Assembly: GCF_031454135.1 (NCBI RefSeq)
Contig: NZ_JAVDQF010000001.1
Location: 1,860,001-1,924,000, forward strand
Source: Arthrobacter russicus
GTDB lineage: Bacteria > Actinomycetota > Actinomycetes > Actinomycetales > Micrococcaceae
Reading direction: 5' to 3'
DNA length: 64,000 nucleotides
A model generated the notes under the pieces. The model made no database searches. It worked only from the letters and a program-made list of their open reading frames with translations, and was not told the origin of the DNA. Positions 25,267 to 32,861 of this stretch are shown piece after piece; the first letter of the stretch is position 1, and the number at the start of each line of letters is the position of its first letter. Position numbers and translations under genes: made by a program.

Positions 25267-26161
25267 TTTCGAGCGCGACCTGTTGGCTCAGCTGACACAG
25301 CGTTGGAGCAAGCGGGTCGCAGTGAAGAAGGACGAGCTGGACCTGGACGGGCACTTCGACGCCTCGTTACCGGACTTCCCAGAACACCTCGTGCCGGTGC
25401 TCGCGCTGCCCGGCGCCGAAAAACTCGACCGAGACGCACGCGAGCGTATCTTGTCCGCCGCGTGGATCGCGTACAACGCCAAGACCAAAGCCATCGAGGA
25501 TGAGATCATTCTGCCCGCGTGCCGGTTGATGCTGCAGGACCGGATTCCGGTGCGCCGCGACGATGTGGCCGTAGATGCCTTGCACCAGACGATCATCGAC
25601 GAGCACTACCACATCCTCATGTGCCATAACGCGGTTGCCGTGACCCGCAGGCGCCGTGACATGGCGGACGTGCGGTTCGCACCGAGCATCTGGTCGGTCG
25701 TGCAGGGCAGGGAGACAGCCAGGGCCGGGCTCTCCGGGTTCGACCGAGACATCGTGGACATCGCGTTCTCGCTGGCAGCCGAGACGACGATCAGCGGGTT
25801 TCTCTCCACGTTGTCGACGGCACAGGACATCCAGCCGATGAACCGGATAACCACGGACATGCACCGGCGCGATGAGAGTGGGCACGCCGTGGTGTTCCGT
25901 GAGCTGTGCGGTTCGCTTTACCGAAACCTGGACAGCGGGCAGCAGCAAATGTTCCGCGAGGCGCTCATGGAGGGGTTGACCGCGTTCCGGTTGCCGGACC
26001 CGGAGTCGTGGGCGGCGGTCGCGGCGCAGGGCGGATTCGAGATCGGCACGGAACAGCTGCTCGAGCAGGCAGAAACCGGACCTGCGCCGAAGCGGGACAA
26101 CGGCCCGCTGAACCTTTTGTTGGATGACTTGGGCATCAGCCGCGATCTGGTCATGGAGTGA
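25256..26161 (+). CDS. Diiron arylamine N-oxygenase (AurF/CmlI type)
   Basis: Non-haem diiron oxygenase that oxidises an arylamine to hydroxylamine or further to nitroso/nitro. It has 301 residues; AAGGAG nine bases before ATG 25256 fixes the start. Candidate ligands are Glu81, Glu116, His119, Glu176, His203, Glu207 and His210. All sit exactly 20 below the AurF ligand numbers as I remember them, so the whole iron site seems present. In this operon it would make N-hydroxy-PABA for the acetyltransferase. It is the last gene of the tightly packed plus arm. Confidence 0.93.
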   Translation: MQANFERDLLAQLTQRWSKRVAVKKDELDLDGHFDASLPDFPEHLVPVLALPGAEKLDRDARERILSAAWIAYNAKTKAIEDEIILPACRLMLQDRIPVRRDDVAVDALHQTIIDEHYHILMCHNAVAVTRRRRDMADVRFAPSIWSVVQGRETARAGLSGFDRDIVDIAFSLAAETTISGFLSTLSTAQDIQPMNRITTDMHRRDESGHAVVFRELCGSLYRNLDSGQQQMFREALMEGLTAFRLPDPESWAAVAAQGGFEIGTEQLLEQAETGPAPKRDNGPLNLLLDDLGISRDLVME

Positions 26162-26201
26162 GGGCAGAAGCCGTCCGGATCACCGGCCGACTAGGCTCGG
26201 G

Positions 26202-26237
26202 CCGATCCACCACCCCGTTTCCAGGCCGGGTGATGGA
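26202..26237 (+). terminator. Possible imperfect stem-loop after the N-oxygenase gene
   Basis: CCACCACCCCG and CCGGGTGATGG pair imperfectly around a short loop, about 40 bp after the stop at 26161. There is no T-run, so an intrinsic terminator is only possible. It would separate the N-oxygenase gene from the IPP isomerase gene. Confidence 0.3.
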
Positions 26238-26276
26238 CCAATGGCAACACCCGGCACGCATTCCAACGCGATCTTC

Positions 26277-26289
26277 ATGAAACCTTCAT
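26277..26289. promoter_or_regulatory. Palindrome ATGAAACCTTCAT upstream of idi
   Basis: This near-palindrome lies 48 bp before the idi start and matches 11 of 13 bases of ATGAAAGTTTCAT at 19184-19196 in the divergent promoter region. It may be a shared operator that ties idi to the cluster; the motif is short and could be chance. Confidence 0.35.
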
Positions 26290-26336
26290 GGATCCGTCAT
26301 AGCTAGACAACAACTCGACTGAGAAAGGATGGCTTC

Positions 26337-26942
26337 ATGCCAAATTCCACCCGGGTAGTGCTTGCCGATGAATCGGGCCATGCCGTCGGGAGCGCGTTGA
26401 AGTCGGAGGTGCACCATCTGGATACGCCTCTTCACTTTGCGTTCTCCTGCTATGTGTTCGACTCACAAGGCCGTTTTTTGGCCACGCGCCGTAGCCTTTC
26501 GAAGCTGACCTGGCCCGGTGTCTGGACCAACTCGTGCTGTGGACACCCCGCTCCGGGGGAGCGAATCGGAGACGCTGCCCACCGACGCCTGCAACAGGAG
26601 TTGGGACTGACCCCTACGAAGATGGGCATGGTGCTTCCCGACTTCCGTTATCGCACCACGATGGACAACGGGATTGTGGAAAATGAAATCTGTCCGGTAT
26701 TCGCTGCTTTTGTAACCGACGGTGAGCCGAGTCCGGACCCCTCCGAGGTTGCGGACTACCGCTGGTTTGCCTGGCCGTCGTTTCGCGATCGGGCCCGGTC
26801 AGGCGAGCTTCAAGTTTCGCCTTGGGCCACGCTGCAAATCGACCTGTTGGTCAACTTTTTGGACGACCCAAAGACTTGGCCGATGCGAGATTTGTCGAAC
26901 CTGCCGACTCCCTGGGATCGGCCGTTGATTGTCGGCGGTTGA
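26337..26942 (+). CDS. idi: Isopentenyl-diphosphate delta-isomerase, type 1
   Basis: Interconverts IPP and DMAPP, setting the allylic pool for prenyl chains. The 201-residue Nudix-fold protein has the catalytic Cys in TNSCCGHP, the metal site HHLDTPLHFAFS, and the catalytic Glu in DNGIVENEICPVF. AAAGGA precedes ATG. It lies 175 bp after the N-oxygenase gene on the same strand and is the right edge of the recognisable cluster, probably to boost precursor for the UbiA enzyme. No prenyl diphosphate synthase is visible in the window. Confidence 0.93.
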   Translation: MPNSTRVVLADESGHAVGSALKSEVHHLDTPLHFAFSCYVFDSQGRFLATRRSLSKLTWPGVWTNSCCGHPAPGERIGDAAHRRLQQELGLTPTKMGMVLPDFRYRTTMDNGIVENEICPVFAAFVTDGEPSPDPSEVADYRWFAWPSFRDRARSGELQVSPWATLQIDLLVNFLDDPKTWPMRDLSNLPTPWDRPLIVGG

Positions 26943-27182
26943 CGAAAAGCGGCCGTCCATACCCTTGGTCGCCGAGAAATCTTTGTCAAGCGTGGACCGG
27001 ACAACGGTGGATCCGATTTGCTCCGCACCAGCAGGCAATCGCTATCACGGATATGGTCGAGATGATTGGTCTCATAAGAAACGAACTCACCAATCAGCAA
27101 AAACTAGCCAAGTAGTTTTTCCGGCAGCCTTAGGTTCAATGCACCGCACTCCATTGGCCTAGACGATCAGGAGGTAGGCGCG

Positions 27183-28229
27183 ATGCATCCGGCAAACAGC
27201 TCTAACAACGGAACGGGTGGCGAGGAATACCTTGGCCGTCCAGCCCTTGAGCTGGCTCCGGACCCAGCACTGATTGCCGATCGGCGGATTCTGATCACCG
27301 GGGCAGGTGGCTCGGTCGGGCGGGCGCTTCTGGCGCAGATCTCGTCCTTTAGCCCAGGCCGGGTAGCGCTTTTGGAGCACAACGACTCCACGCTCTACGA
27401 GGCGCATCGTAGCTATCCGGAGGCTGATGCCTTCCTCGGCAGCATCACGGATCAAGCATTTGTTGCGTCCGTGCTGGACCGCTTCACGCCCGACGTCGTA
27501 CTGCACTGTGCGGCCTATAAAATCGTCCCACTGGTCCAGACCCAAGTGGTCGAATCCTGCAAAACCAATGTTTCAGCCGCCGCCTCGCTGGCCGAAGCAG
27601 CCGCAGTACGCGGAGTCCGCGATTTCGTCTTCGTCTCAAGCTATGAAGCCCACGAACCGAAGAACGTCTTCGGGCACACCAAACGAGTCGCCGAGCTCAT
27701 GCTCGCAAAAGTCGCCGGACAATTCCCGGCAACTCGCTTCGCCTCGGTTCGATTCAGCCTGGTGCTGAACTCCACCGGAAGTGTTTCGCTGCGCTTCGAG
27801 CAGTTGGCCAAAGCGGGTGAACCACTGCCCGTGACGGATCCGATGGCCGAACGGTACATGTGCAGCTTGGCCGAGGCCGCCGGTTCCATTCTTTGCTCCA
27901 TCGGCCTGGCTGAAAGCGGGGCGGTCATCACCCTGGACGCCGGTCTTCCCCTCAAGGTCGTGGAACTGGCAGGGCGAATCAACCAGCGGTTCAACAATCC
28001 TGCCGGAACGGTCTGGGTTGAAAAACGACCCGGTGAAAAACTTCTGGAGTCTCCGCTGGCTAGCGGCAACCTTGTGCCAAGTCGGATTCCGGGGTTGTTA
28101 CTGACCTCGGTTGCTCCGTGGGACCAGCGGGTTCATGCCGTTCCTACTGCAGAACTCTTTACCGCACTGGCGGAGTATCGGCAGGAAGATGCGGCCGGGG
28201 CGCTGCGGCGATTGTCCGAGCTGGCCTGA
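27183..28229 (+). CDS. Extended SDR, CapD/FlaA1-like sugar-nucleotide dehydratase or epimerase
   Basis: A 348-residue Rossmann protein preceded by AGGAGG. The NAD site is ITGAGGSVGRALL near 38-50, with HCAAYKIVPLV and NVFGHTKRVAEL further on, placing it with polysaccharide-biosynthesis SDRs that act on UDP-GlcNAc. The usual catalytic STDKA block reads SSYEA, and the Tyr/Met before GATK is Phe, so normal dehydratase activity is uncertain. It lies between the cluster and the tRNA genes and has no sugar or glycosyltransferase neighbours. It could be a cluster tailoring enzyme or unrelated. Confidence 0.7.
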   Translation: MHPANSSNNGTGGEEYLGRPALELAPDPALIADRRILITGAGGSVGRALLAQISSFSPGRVALLEHNDSTLYEAHRSYPEADAFLGSITDQAFVASVLDRFTPDVVLHCAAYKIVPLVQTQVVESCKTNVSAAASLAEAAAVRGVRDFVFVSSYEAHEPKNVFGHTKRVAELMLAKVAGQFPATRFASVRFSLVLNSTGSVSLRFEQLAKAGEPLPVTDPMAERYMCSLAEAAGSILCSIGLAESGAVITLDAGLPLKVVELAGRINQRFNNPAGTVWVEKRPGEKLLESPLASGNLVPSRIPGLLLTSVAPWDQRVHAVPTAELFTALAEYRQEDAAGALRRLSELA

Positions 28230-28290
28230 TCGAAGCCTTGAATCTTGACCTCGGCGAGGTAACCCCTGCGAGTTTGTCCCCCGGCCTGTT

Positions 28291-28343
28291 CAGTGGGATA
28301 TACCCATTCCGCACCACTGAATTGGCAGTTTCAGTGGGATATA
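28291..28343. repeat. Two direct copies of CAGTGGGATATA
   Basis: Identical 12-mers at 28291-28302 and 28332-28343, 41 bp apart, follow the SDR gene. A related form, CAGTGGGACATA, builds the palindrome at 55915-55954. The element is non-coding in both places. Confidence 0.6.
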
Positions 28344-28385
28344 GTCGTCGCTGAATCGGGGCCGCCAACCGGGCCGAGAACAAAA

Positions 28386-28425
28386 CACAAAAAATCCCCG
28401 CACTCGTCAGAGAACGCGGGGATTT
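28386..28425 (-). terminator. Intrinsic terminator of the tRNA operon
   Basis: Read on the minus strand, arms AAATCCCCGC and GCGGGGATTT (10 bp, 14-base loop) are followed by a run of T. It lies directly after tRNA-Phe and ends the Glu-Asp-Phe tRNA transcript. Confidence 0.85.
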
Positions 28426-28433
28426 ACTGCTGG

Positions 28434-28506
28434 TGGCTCCGACCGGCGTCGATCCGGTGACCTTTCGATTTTCAGTCGAACGCTCTACCAACTGAGCTAC
28501 AGAGCC
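28434..28506 (-). tRNA. tRNA-Phe (GAA)
   Basis: 73 bases forming a full cloverleaf: acceptor GGCTCTG / CGGAGCC, D-arm GCTCAGTTGGTAGAGC, anticodon loop CTGAAAA with GAA, and the T-arm GGATCGACGCC. CCA is encoded directly after it (28431-28433). Last tRNA of the trio. Confidence 0.95.
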
Positions 28507-28545
28507 TTGGTGAACTTGCCACCGGATTCCCCTAGAGGAACCTAG

Positions 28546-28619
28546 CGACCCTGACGGGACTTGAACCCGCGACCTCCGCCGTGACAGGGCGGCGCGCTAA
28601 CCAACTGCGCTACAGGGCC
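28546..28619 (-). tRNA. tRNA-Asp (GTC)
   Basis: 74 bases: acceptor GGCCCTG / CAGGGTC with discriminator G, D-arm GCGCAGTTGGTTAGCGC, anticodon loop CTGTCAC with GTC, T-loop GTTCAAGTC. CCA is not encoded. Confidence 0.95.
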
Positions 28620-28675
28620 TTGCTTTTTACAAGGCTTCCAGCTTACCAGCTAAAACTGGCTGCTTTTGCCTCGCG

Positions 28676-28748
28676 TACCCCCAACGGGATTCGAACCCGT
28701 GCCGCCGCCGTGAAAGGGCGGTGTCCTAGGCCGCTAGACGATGGGGGC
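28676..28748 (-). tRNA. tRNA-Glu (TTC)
   Basis: 73 bases: acceptor GCCCCCA / TGGGGGT with discriminator A, anticodon loop CTTTCAC with TTC, T-loop GTTCGAATC. CCA is not encoded. First of the three tRNAs on this strand. Confidence 0.95.
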
Positions 28749-28870
28749 CTTGCCAGCTTCGACCCGATCAGTTGCCTGACCGCTTCTCGAAGTGGACCTC
28801 TAAAACTATAGGGCCTAGAAGCGCAATCCGCCAAACCGGGGCGCACAGGGAGACTGAATAGGCTGGAACC

Positions 28871-29275
28871 ATGACCGACCCGCTCGCCTCAATGCCCCGC
28901 TTCGGCCGCTACGAGATGTCCCTGGCAGATTTCGAATCCGCAGTCGACGACGCGGTGGCGCAGATTCCGCCGGATCTCGCCGCCTCGATCGAGAACGTCG
29001 CGATCGTGGTCGAAGAACGTTATCTGCCGGAACCCGGCGAAGATCCCGACACAGTCCTGCTTGGCCTCTACCAAGGCGTCCCGCTCACGGAGCGCACGGA
29101 ATGGTCCGACGCCGGCTCACTACCGGACAAAATCAGCATCTACCGGCAGGCCATTCTCGATATCTGCAACAACCGGGAAGAAGTGGTCGAGGAGGTCCTG
29201 GTGACCGTGGTGCACGAAATCGCGCACTTCTTCGGCATCGACGATGCGAAGCTGCACGATCTCGGCTGGGGCTGA
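28871..29275 (+). CDS. Zincin-like metallopeptidase family protein
   Basis: A 134-residue soluble protein with the zinc motif HEIAHFFGI near 117 and a downstream Asp in GIDDAKLHDLGW, as in the short MtfA/DUF1025-like metallopeptidases common in actinobacteria. The gene is leaderless by layout: TAGGCT at 28859-28864 lies six bases before ATG and there is no ribosome binding site. Substrate unknown. Confidence 0.85.
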   Translation: MTDPLASMPRFGRYEMSLADFESAVDDAVAQIPPDLAASIENVAIVVEERYLPEPGEDPDTVLLGLYQGVPLTERTEWSDAGSLPDKISIYRQAILDICNNREEVVEEVLVTVVHEIAHFFGIDDAKLHDLGWG

Positions 29276-29313
29276 AAGCCCGCGACACGCCGAGTCAAAT
29301 GGTGAAGAATGAC

Positions 29314-29365
29314 ACCAGTGTTGTTTATGTTAATGATGTGACCAGTGTTGCCAAAGTGACACTGG
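29314..29365. promoter_or_regulatory. Triple ACCAGTGTTG-type repeat upstream of the NlpC/P60 gene
   Basis: ACCAGTGTTG occurs at 29314-29323 and again at 29341-29350, with an inverted CCAGTGTCAC at 29356-29365. The regular spacing (27 and about 15 bases) just upstream of a cell-wall hydrolase gene suggests a response-regulator binding array, for example of the MtrA kind that controls such genes in other actinobacteria. The identity of the factor is a guess. Confidence 0.45.
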
Positions 29366-29441
29366 CCCGCGTAGCCTCTTGATTGCTGTGTGGACGCTAT
29401 TTGCCTGCGTTCATTCAAGAATCCGGTAGTGAGGTTATGTG

Positions 29442-30854
29442 ATGAGATCGAGTTCCGCGACAAAACGGGTCCTCACCAATACGTTGGCGATATCTGCCGC
29501 GGCAGCATTGGCCTTGGGTTCCGCCGTGCTTCCGGCGAACGCCCAGCCGTCCGTTCTGCCGCAGGCGGTCCTGCCTTCCGCACCGGACATCCCCTCGGAT
29601 CAAGACATCGCCAACGCCAAACAAAGCGAATCGGCCACCTCCAACGAGGTGAGCAAAATCGAAACGATCATCGAAGCGGCAAGCCAAAATCTGCAGTCGG
29701 CAGTCTCAACCGCCACCCGCGCCAATGACAACTACTCGGACGCATTGGTGGCGTTGCAGGAATACCAGGCCAAATCGGATGCCGCACAGGCCAAAGCCGA
29801 GCTGGCCTCGAAAGCTTCGGAAAAGGCACGCACCCAGGTCGGCCAGCTTGCCGGCGAGATCTACAAGAGCGGCGGAGTCGGCACCTCGCTGCCGAGCCTG
29901 CTGACCGGTTCGAACACCACCGATGCGCTCTACCAAGCCACTACCTTGAAGGCCATCGGAGACAACCGGGCCAAGATTTTCGATGCCGCTCAGTCGACCG
30001 CGGCAACTGCCAGCTCGCTCAACGATGCGGCAGCAGCTTCCAAAAAAGCGGCCGACGACGCGGCGAAAGCGGCCGCTGAGGCCAAGACGACCGCCGAATC
30101 CGCTTACAACGCGCAAAACGCGATTCTGATCCAGAACCAGCATGAGCGCGGAGTCCTGGTCGGACAGCTCGCCACACTCAAAAACACCACGGCGGCCTTG
30201 GAAGACCAGCGGCTCACCGGCCTGGAACAGCAACGGCGGCAAGCCCAGTACGACGCCGCCGTCGCCGCATCGAAGAACCAACCAGTGCCGCAGCAGCCAG
30301 GCAATGGAGGTGGCGGAAACACCGGCCCAGGCACCACGACGCCGGTTAATCCACCCGTGAATCCGCCAGTAGTGCCCCCGGTGGTTCCCCCGGTCACGCC
30401 ACCGGTGACACCCCCGGTGGTCCCGCCAGTCGTGCCGCCGGTGACGCCTCCGGTCACCCCACCGGTGACCCCGCCGACTTCCGGGGTCAACATTGCCGGG
30501 ATGGTCGCTTTCATGATGAGCAAAGTGGGCGGCGCCTACGTTTGGGGTGGCACCGGCCCCGGCTACGACTGCTCCGGTCTCATCTGGGCTGCCTTCCGTT
30601 CGGTGGGCGTGAACATCCCACGGGTTTCCACTGCCCAGTTCTGGGGCGCCCCGACCAGGGTCCCGCTCGCCCAGGCGCAGTACGGCGATATTCTGGCCTT
30701 CAACAATGACGGTGCCGGCAACTTTTCACACGTCGGCGTGTACATCGGCAACGGAATGATCGTCAATGCGCTCAACCCGTCCCAGGGCATCATGGTCAAC
30801 CGGATCAGCGACCTGATCGGCTTGCCGGTCTACGGTTACGCGGCCCGTTACTGA
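29442..30854 (+). CDS. Secreted NlpC/P60 peptidoglycan endopeptidase (RipA-like)
   Basis: Cleaves stem peptides of peptidoglycan outside the cell. It has 470 residues from ATG 29442 (GAGG seven bases upstream). Signal peptide to about residue 35 (VLPANAQ), a long coiled-coil helical region (55-270), a linker of VTPPVVPP-type Pro-rich repeats (about 290-350), and the C-terminal NlpC/P60 domain. The catalytic Cys377 is in GYDCSGLIW and His430 in FSHVGVYIG, with Asn442 as the likely third residue. The coiled coil is typical of autoinhibited RipA/CwlO-type hydrolases controlled by FtsEX. Confidence 0.93.
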   Translation: MRSSSATKRVLTNTLAISAAAALALGSAVLPANAQPSVLPQAVLPSAPDIPSDQDIANAKQSESATSNEVSKIETIIEAASQNLQSAVSTATRANDNYSDALVALQEYQAKSDAAQAKAELASKASEKARTQVGQLAGEIYKSGGVGTSLPSLLTGSNTTDALYQATTLKAIGDNRAKIFDAAQSTAATASSLNDAAAASKKAADDAAKAAAEAKTTAESAYNAQNAILIQNQHERGVLVGQLATLKNTTAALEDQRLTGLEQQRRQAQYDAAVAASKNQPVPQQPGNGGGGNTGPGTTTPVNPPVNPPVVPPVVPPVTPPVTPPVVPPVVPPVTPPVTPPVTPPTSGVNIAGMVAFMMSKVGGAYVWGGTGPGYDCSGLIWAAFRSVGVNIPRVSTAQFWGAPTRVPLAQAQYGDILAFNNDGAGNFSHVGVYIGNGMIVNALNPSQGIMVNRISDLIGLPVYGYAARY

Positions 30855-30905
30855 ACGGCCGTCGACTCAATCGGCTGGCCTCCGAATGAGCCCGCCGCCC
30901 AGGGG

Positions 30906-31898
30906 CTAAACGTTCCCGAGCATCGGTCCGAAGCTGCTCCGGTCGGCCAACCGGGGGTCCTCATGATCCCGGACCACCATGACCGGACCCTTTGCGTGGT
31001 GCAAGGTGCCGTCCGTGGTGGAACCGAGGATCATCCCGGCGAAACCGCCGTGCCCCCGGGTACCCAAAACCACCAGTTCGGACACCTTGCTGGCCCCGAC
31101 CAGCACCTCCACCGGCGGACCGTCCAGGACGTCGGCGGTGATCGGCAAGCTCGGGAAGTGGCTCGTCAACCAGGCGACGCCGGCACTCAGCTGGACCTTG
31201 ATGTCTTCGAAAAGCGCCTGCCGGTCCAAGGGTGCCGGCAGCCAGGCCATGGCTCCGGTATACGGCGGCACCGCGCAAATCACGCGTAGCGCCAGACCGG
31301 ACCGTTGCGCCTGCTCTGCGGCCACGAGCACGGCGTATCTGGCCTGCTCGGAGCCGTCCACGCCAACCGTGACCACGGCTTCCACCTGCGGGGCCGCATC
31401 CGGCTGCGCCGCTTCACCCAATCGAGGGGCGCAATTCAATGGCACTGTGACAGTGGGGCATTTCGCGTGGCCCGGCAAGGCCGAAGACACCGAGCCCAGC
31501 AACCTGCCCACGAATCCGCCACGGCCACGCGAGCCGAAGACCAGCAGCTCGGCGGTTTGCGATGCTTCCATCAAAACGCTGGACGCATCGCCCCGCTCCA
31601 CCCGGGTGTCGAATTCGACGTCGTAGCCGGCGAGCCTGGCGGTGGCTTGCTCGAGGACTTCGACGGCGCCTTGCCGGATCACCTCGTCGTCGATGGTGGC
31701 GAAGCCGCCGTCCAGACCGGAGGCCGCGAAAATCGGCACCGAATAAGCCGTGATCAGATGGAGCGGCCGCTTACGTGACTGAGCCTCCCGGGCGGCCCAG
31801 ACGAGGGCGCAATATCCGTGGTCGGAGCCATCCACCCCCACGACAATTCCGGTTGGTTCCGGGGCTTCCACTGCCTGCGCTGGCGTTGGGTCCGTCAT
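30906..31898 (-). CDS. Universal stress protein with two UspA domains
   Basis: Cytoplasmic stress protein of 330 residues in tandem Usp architecture. Domain 1 (about 15-150) begins GIVVGVDGSDHGYCALVWAA and ends GSRGRGGFVGRLLGSVSSAL; domain 2 (about 170-310) begins VVTVGVDGSEQARYAVLVAA and ends GTRGHGGFAGMILGSTTDGT. Both end motifs are the ATP-binding GxxG-x9-GS/T type, so ATP binding is likely. A ribosome binding site (GGGAGGCAAG) precedes the start. Exact role unknown. Confidence 0.93.
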   Translation of the reverse strand: MTDPTPAQAVEAPEPTGIVVGVDGSDHGYCALVWAAREAQSRKRPLHLITAYSVPIFAASGLDGGFATIDDEVIRQGAVEVLEQATARLAGYDVEFDTRVERGDASSVLMEASQTAELLVFGSRGRGGFVGRLLGSVSSALPGHAKCPTVTVPLNCAPRLGEAAQPDAAPQVEAVVTVGVDGSEQARYAVLVAAEQAQRSGLALRVICAVPPYTGAMAWLPAPLDRQALFEDIKVQLSAGVAWLTSHFPSLPITADVLDGPPVEVLVGASKVSELVVLGTRGHGGFAGMILGSTTDGTLHHAKGPVMVVRDHEDPRLADRSSFGPMLGNV

Positions 31899-32228
31899 GG
31901 TGCTTGCCTCCCTGAGAAAAAGCAGGTTGCTTGGTTTTGACTATTCACGCTCGGTCGCGGCACGTCAAGGAGCCAAGCCGGGCAACCGCCCAGAATCGGC
32001 GGGAATCCCGCCTGGGCTCCCGGCTCGGATTTTCTACAGTCGACAGTCTTCGAAAAGCCCTATCCAGGTCCCGGGAATTTCTGTAGGCTTCGAAACAGCG
32101 CAGGCCCGGGGGGGCGTCTTCGCTAACTGCAGAGCTGACTGGGGTTCCGGTCCGGATGCAGCATCGTACACTCGAACAGTGCCCGGTGACGCAGTCGTCG
32201 CCGGACGCTCCCAAGGAGGCTCCATCTC
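31899..32228. other. 330-bp divergent intergenic region
   Basis: Upstream region of the universal stress gene (minus) and the FAD-binding protein gene (plus). It contains a GC-rich inverted stretch near 31970-32030 (GAGCC and GGCTC arms around CGGGA/TCCCG) and AAGGAGG before the start at 32229. I see no coding frame and no riboswitch I recognise. Confidence 0.4.
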
Positions 32229-32834
32229 ATGACGCTTGCGCCCGCAGCCGGCGGTACCGAACGAACCACGACCGTCGTCATCGGTTCCGGATTGTCCGGT
32301 TTGGCAGTGGCCAGCGAACTGAGCCGGCAAGGCGTCGATTCGATCGTCGTGGACAGTTTGGAACTCTTCGGGGCAGCTCCAGCCGCCGGGGCCAGCCGAT
32401 TGACCGAACCGGGGACCTTGATCGAGCGCAGCGAAATCCTACGGGTACTACGCCACTACGCCTCCAACCACTCCCTCGACATCCGAGCGAGCTCCAAAGC
32501 CACCGGGCTGCGGATCACCGCAGGCGCTGCTTCCGCCGGGGATCCGCAGCCCCAGCAATGGCTGGTCAGCACCTCTGACGGTGTGCTGCTCGCCGACAAT
32601 ATCGTGCTGACCCGTTGCGCCCAAGGCCAGTTGCGCCGGTTCTTCGCTTCGCTCGGCATTGCGATCGGCCGTGATCTGACCAGCGCGATGCGGGCTCTGG
32701 GCATTTACCTGGTCGGCATCGGAGACGCCGTGGCACCGAGCACGCGGGAAATACTCCGCCAGGCGAAAACCGTGAGCGAAGCGATTTGCGTCAGCCGGCA
32801 GCCGCGCAGCGCGGGCTTGACCGCGATCGGTTAG
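32229..32834 (+). CDS. Short FAD/NAD-binding Rossmann protein
   Basis: A 201-residue protein with an N-terminal dinucleotide-binding motif VIGSGLSGLAVASELSRQG followed by the acid end of strand two (VVDS). ERSEILRVLRHYASNHSLDI resembles the flavin monooxygenase segment (LxxYA), and IYLVGIGDAVAPSTREI near the end fits the second FAD contact. It is about half the usual monooxygenase length, so it is either a minimal flavoprotein or a shortened relative. AAGGAGG precedes the start. Substrate unknown. Confidence 0.6.
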   Translation: MTLAPAAGGTERTTTVVIGSGLSGLAVASELSRQGVDSIVVDSLELFGAAPAAGASRLTEPGTLIERSEILRVLRHYASNHSLDIRASSKATGLRITAGAASAGDPQPQQWLVSTSDGVLLADNIVLTRCAQGQLRRFFASLGIAIGRDLTSAMRALGIYLVGIGDAVAPSTREILRQAKTVSEAICVSRQPRSAGLTAIG

Positions 32835-32839
32835 TCCCG

Positions 32840-32861
32840 GACCAGGGCTTCAGCCCTGGTC
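32840..32861. terminator. Short hairpin between convergent genes
   Basis: Arms GACCAGGGC and GCCCTGGTC (9 bp) with TTCA loop. It spans the stop codon of the CopC-like gene and follows the FAD-binding protein gene by six bases. It may end transcription in both directions. Confidence 0.55.

Noticed and set aside
27113-27135. TTAGGTTC-like half of an iron box before the SDR gene.
   Set aside because: Only one half-site matches; the second half has no dyad partner.
27183-28748. Integrase or att site next to the tRNA genes.
   Set aside because: No integrase gene and no repeat of a tRNA 3' end was found in the window.
29276-29441. c-di-AMP (ydaO) riboswitch upstream of the NlpC/P60 gene, as found before such genes in other actinobacteria.
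   Set aside because: The region is short and lacks the conserved ydaO core; the repeats seen there look like protein-binding sites.
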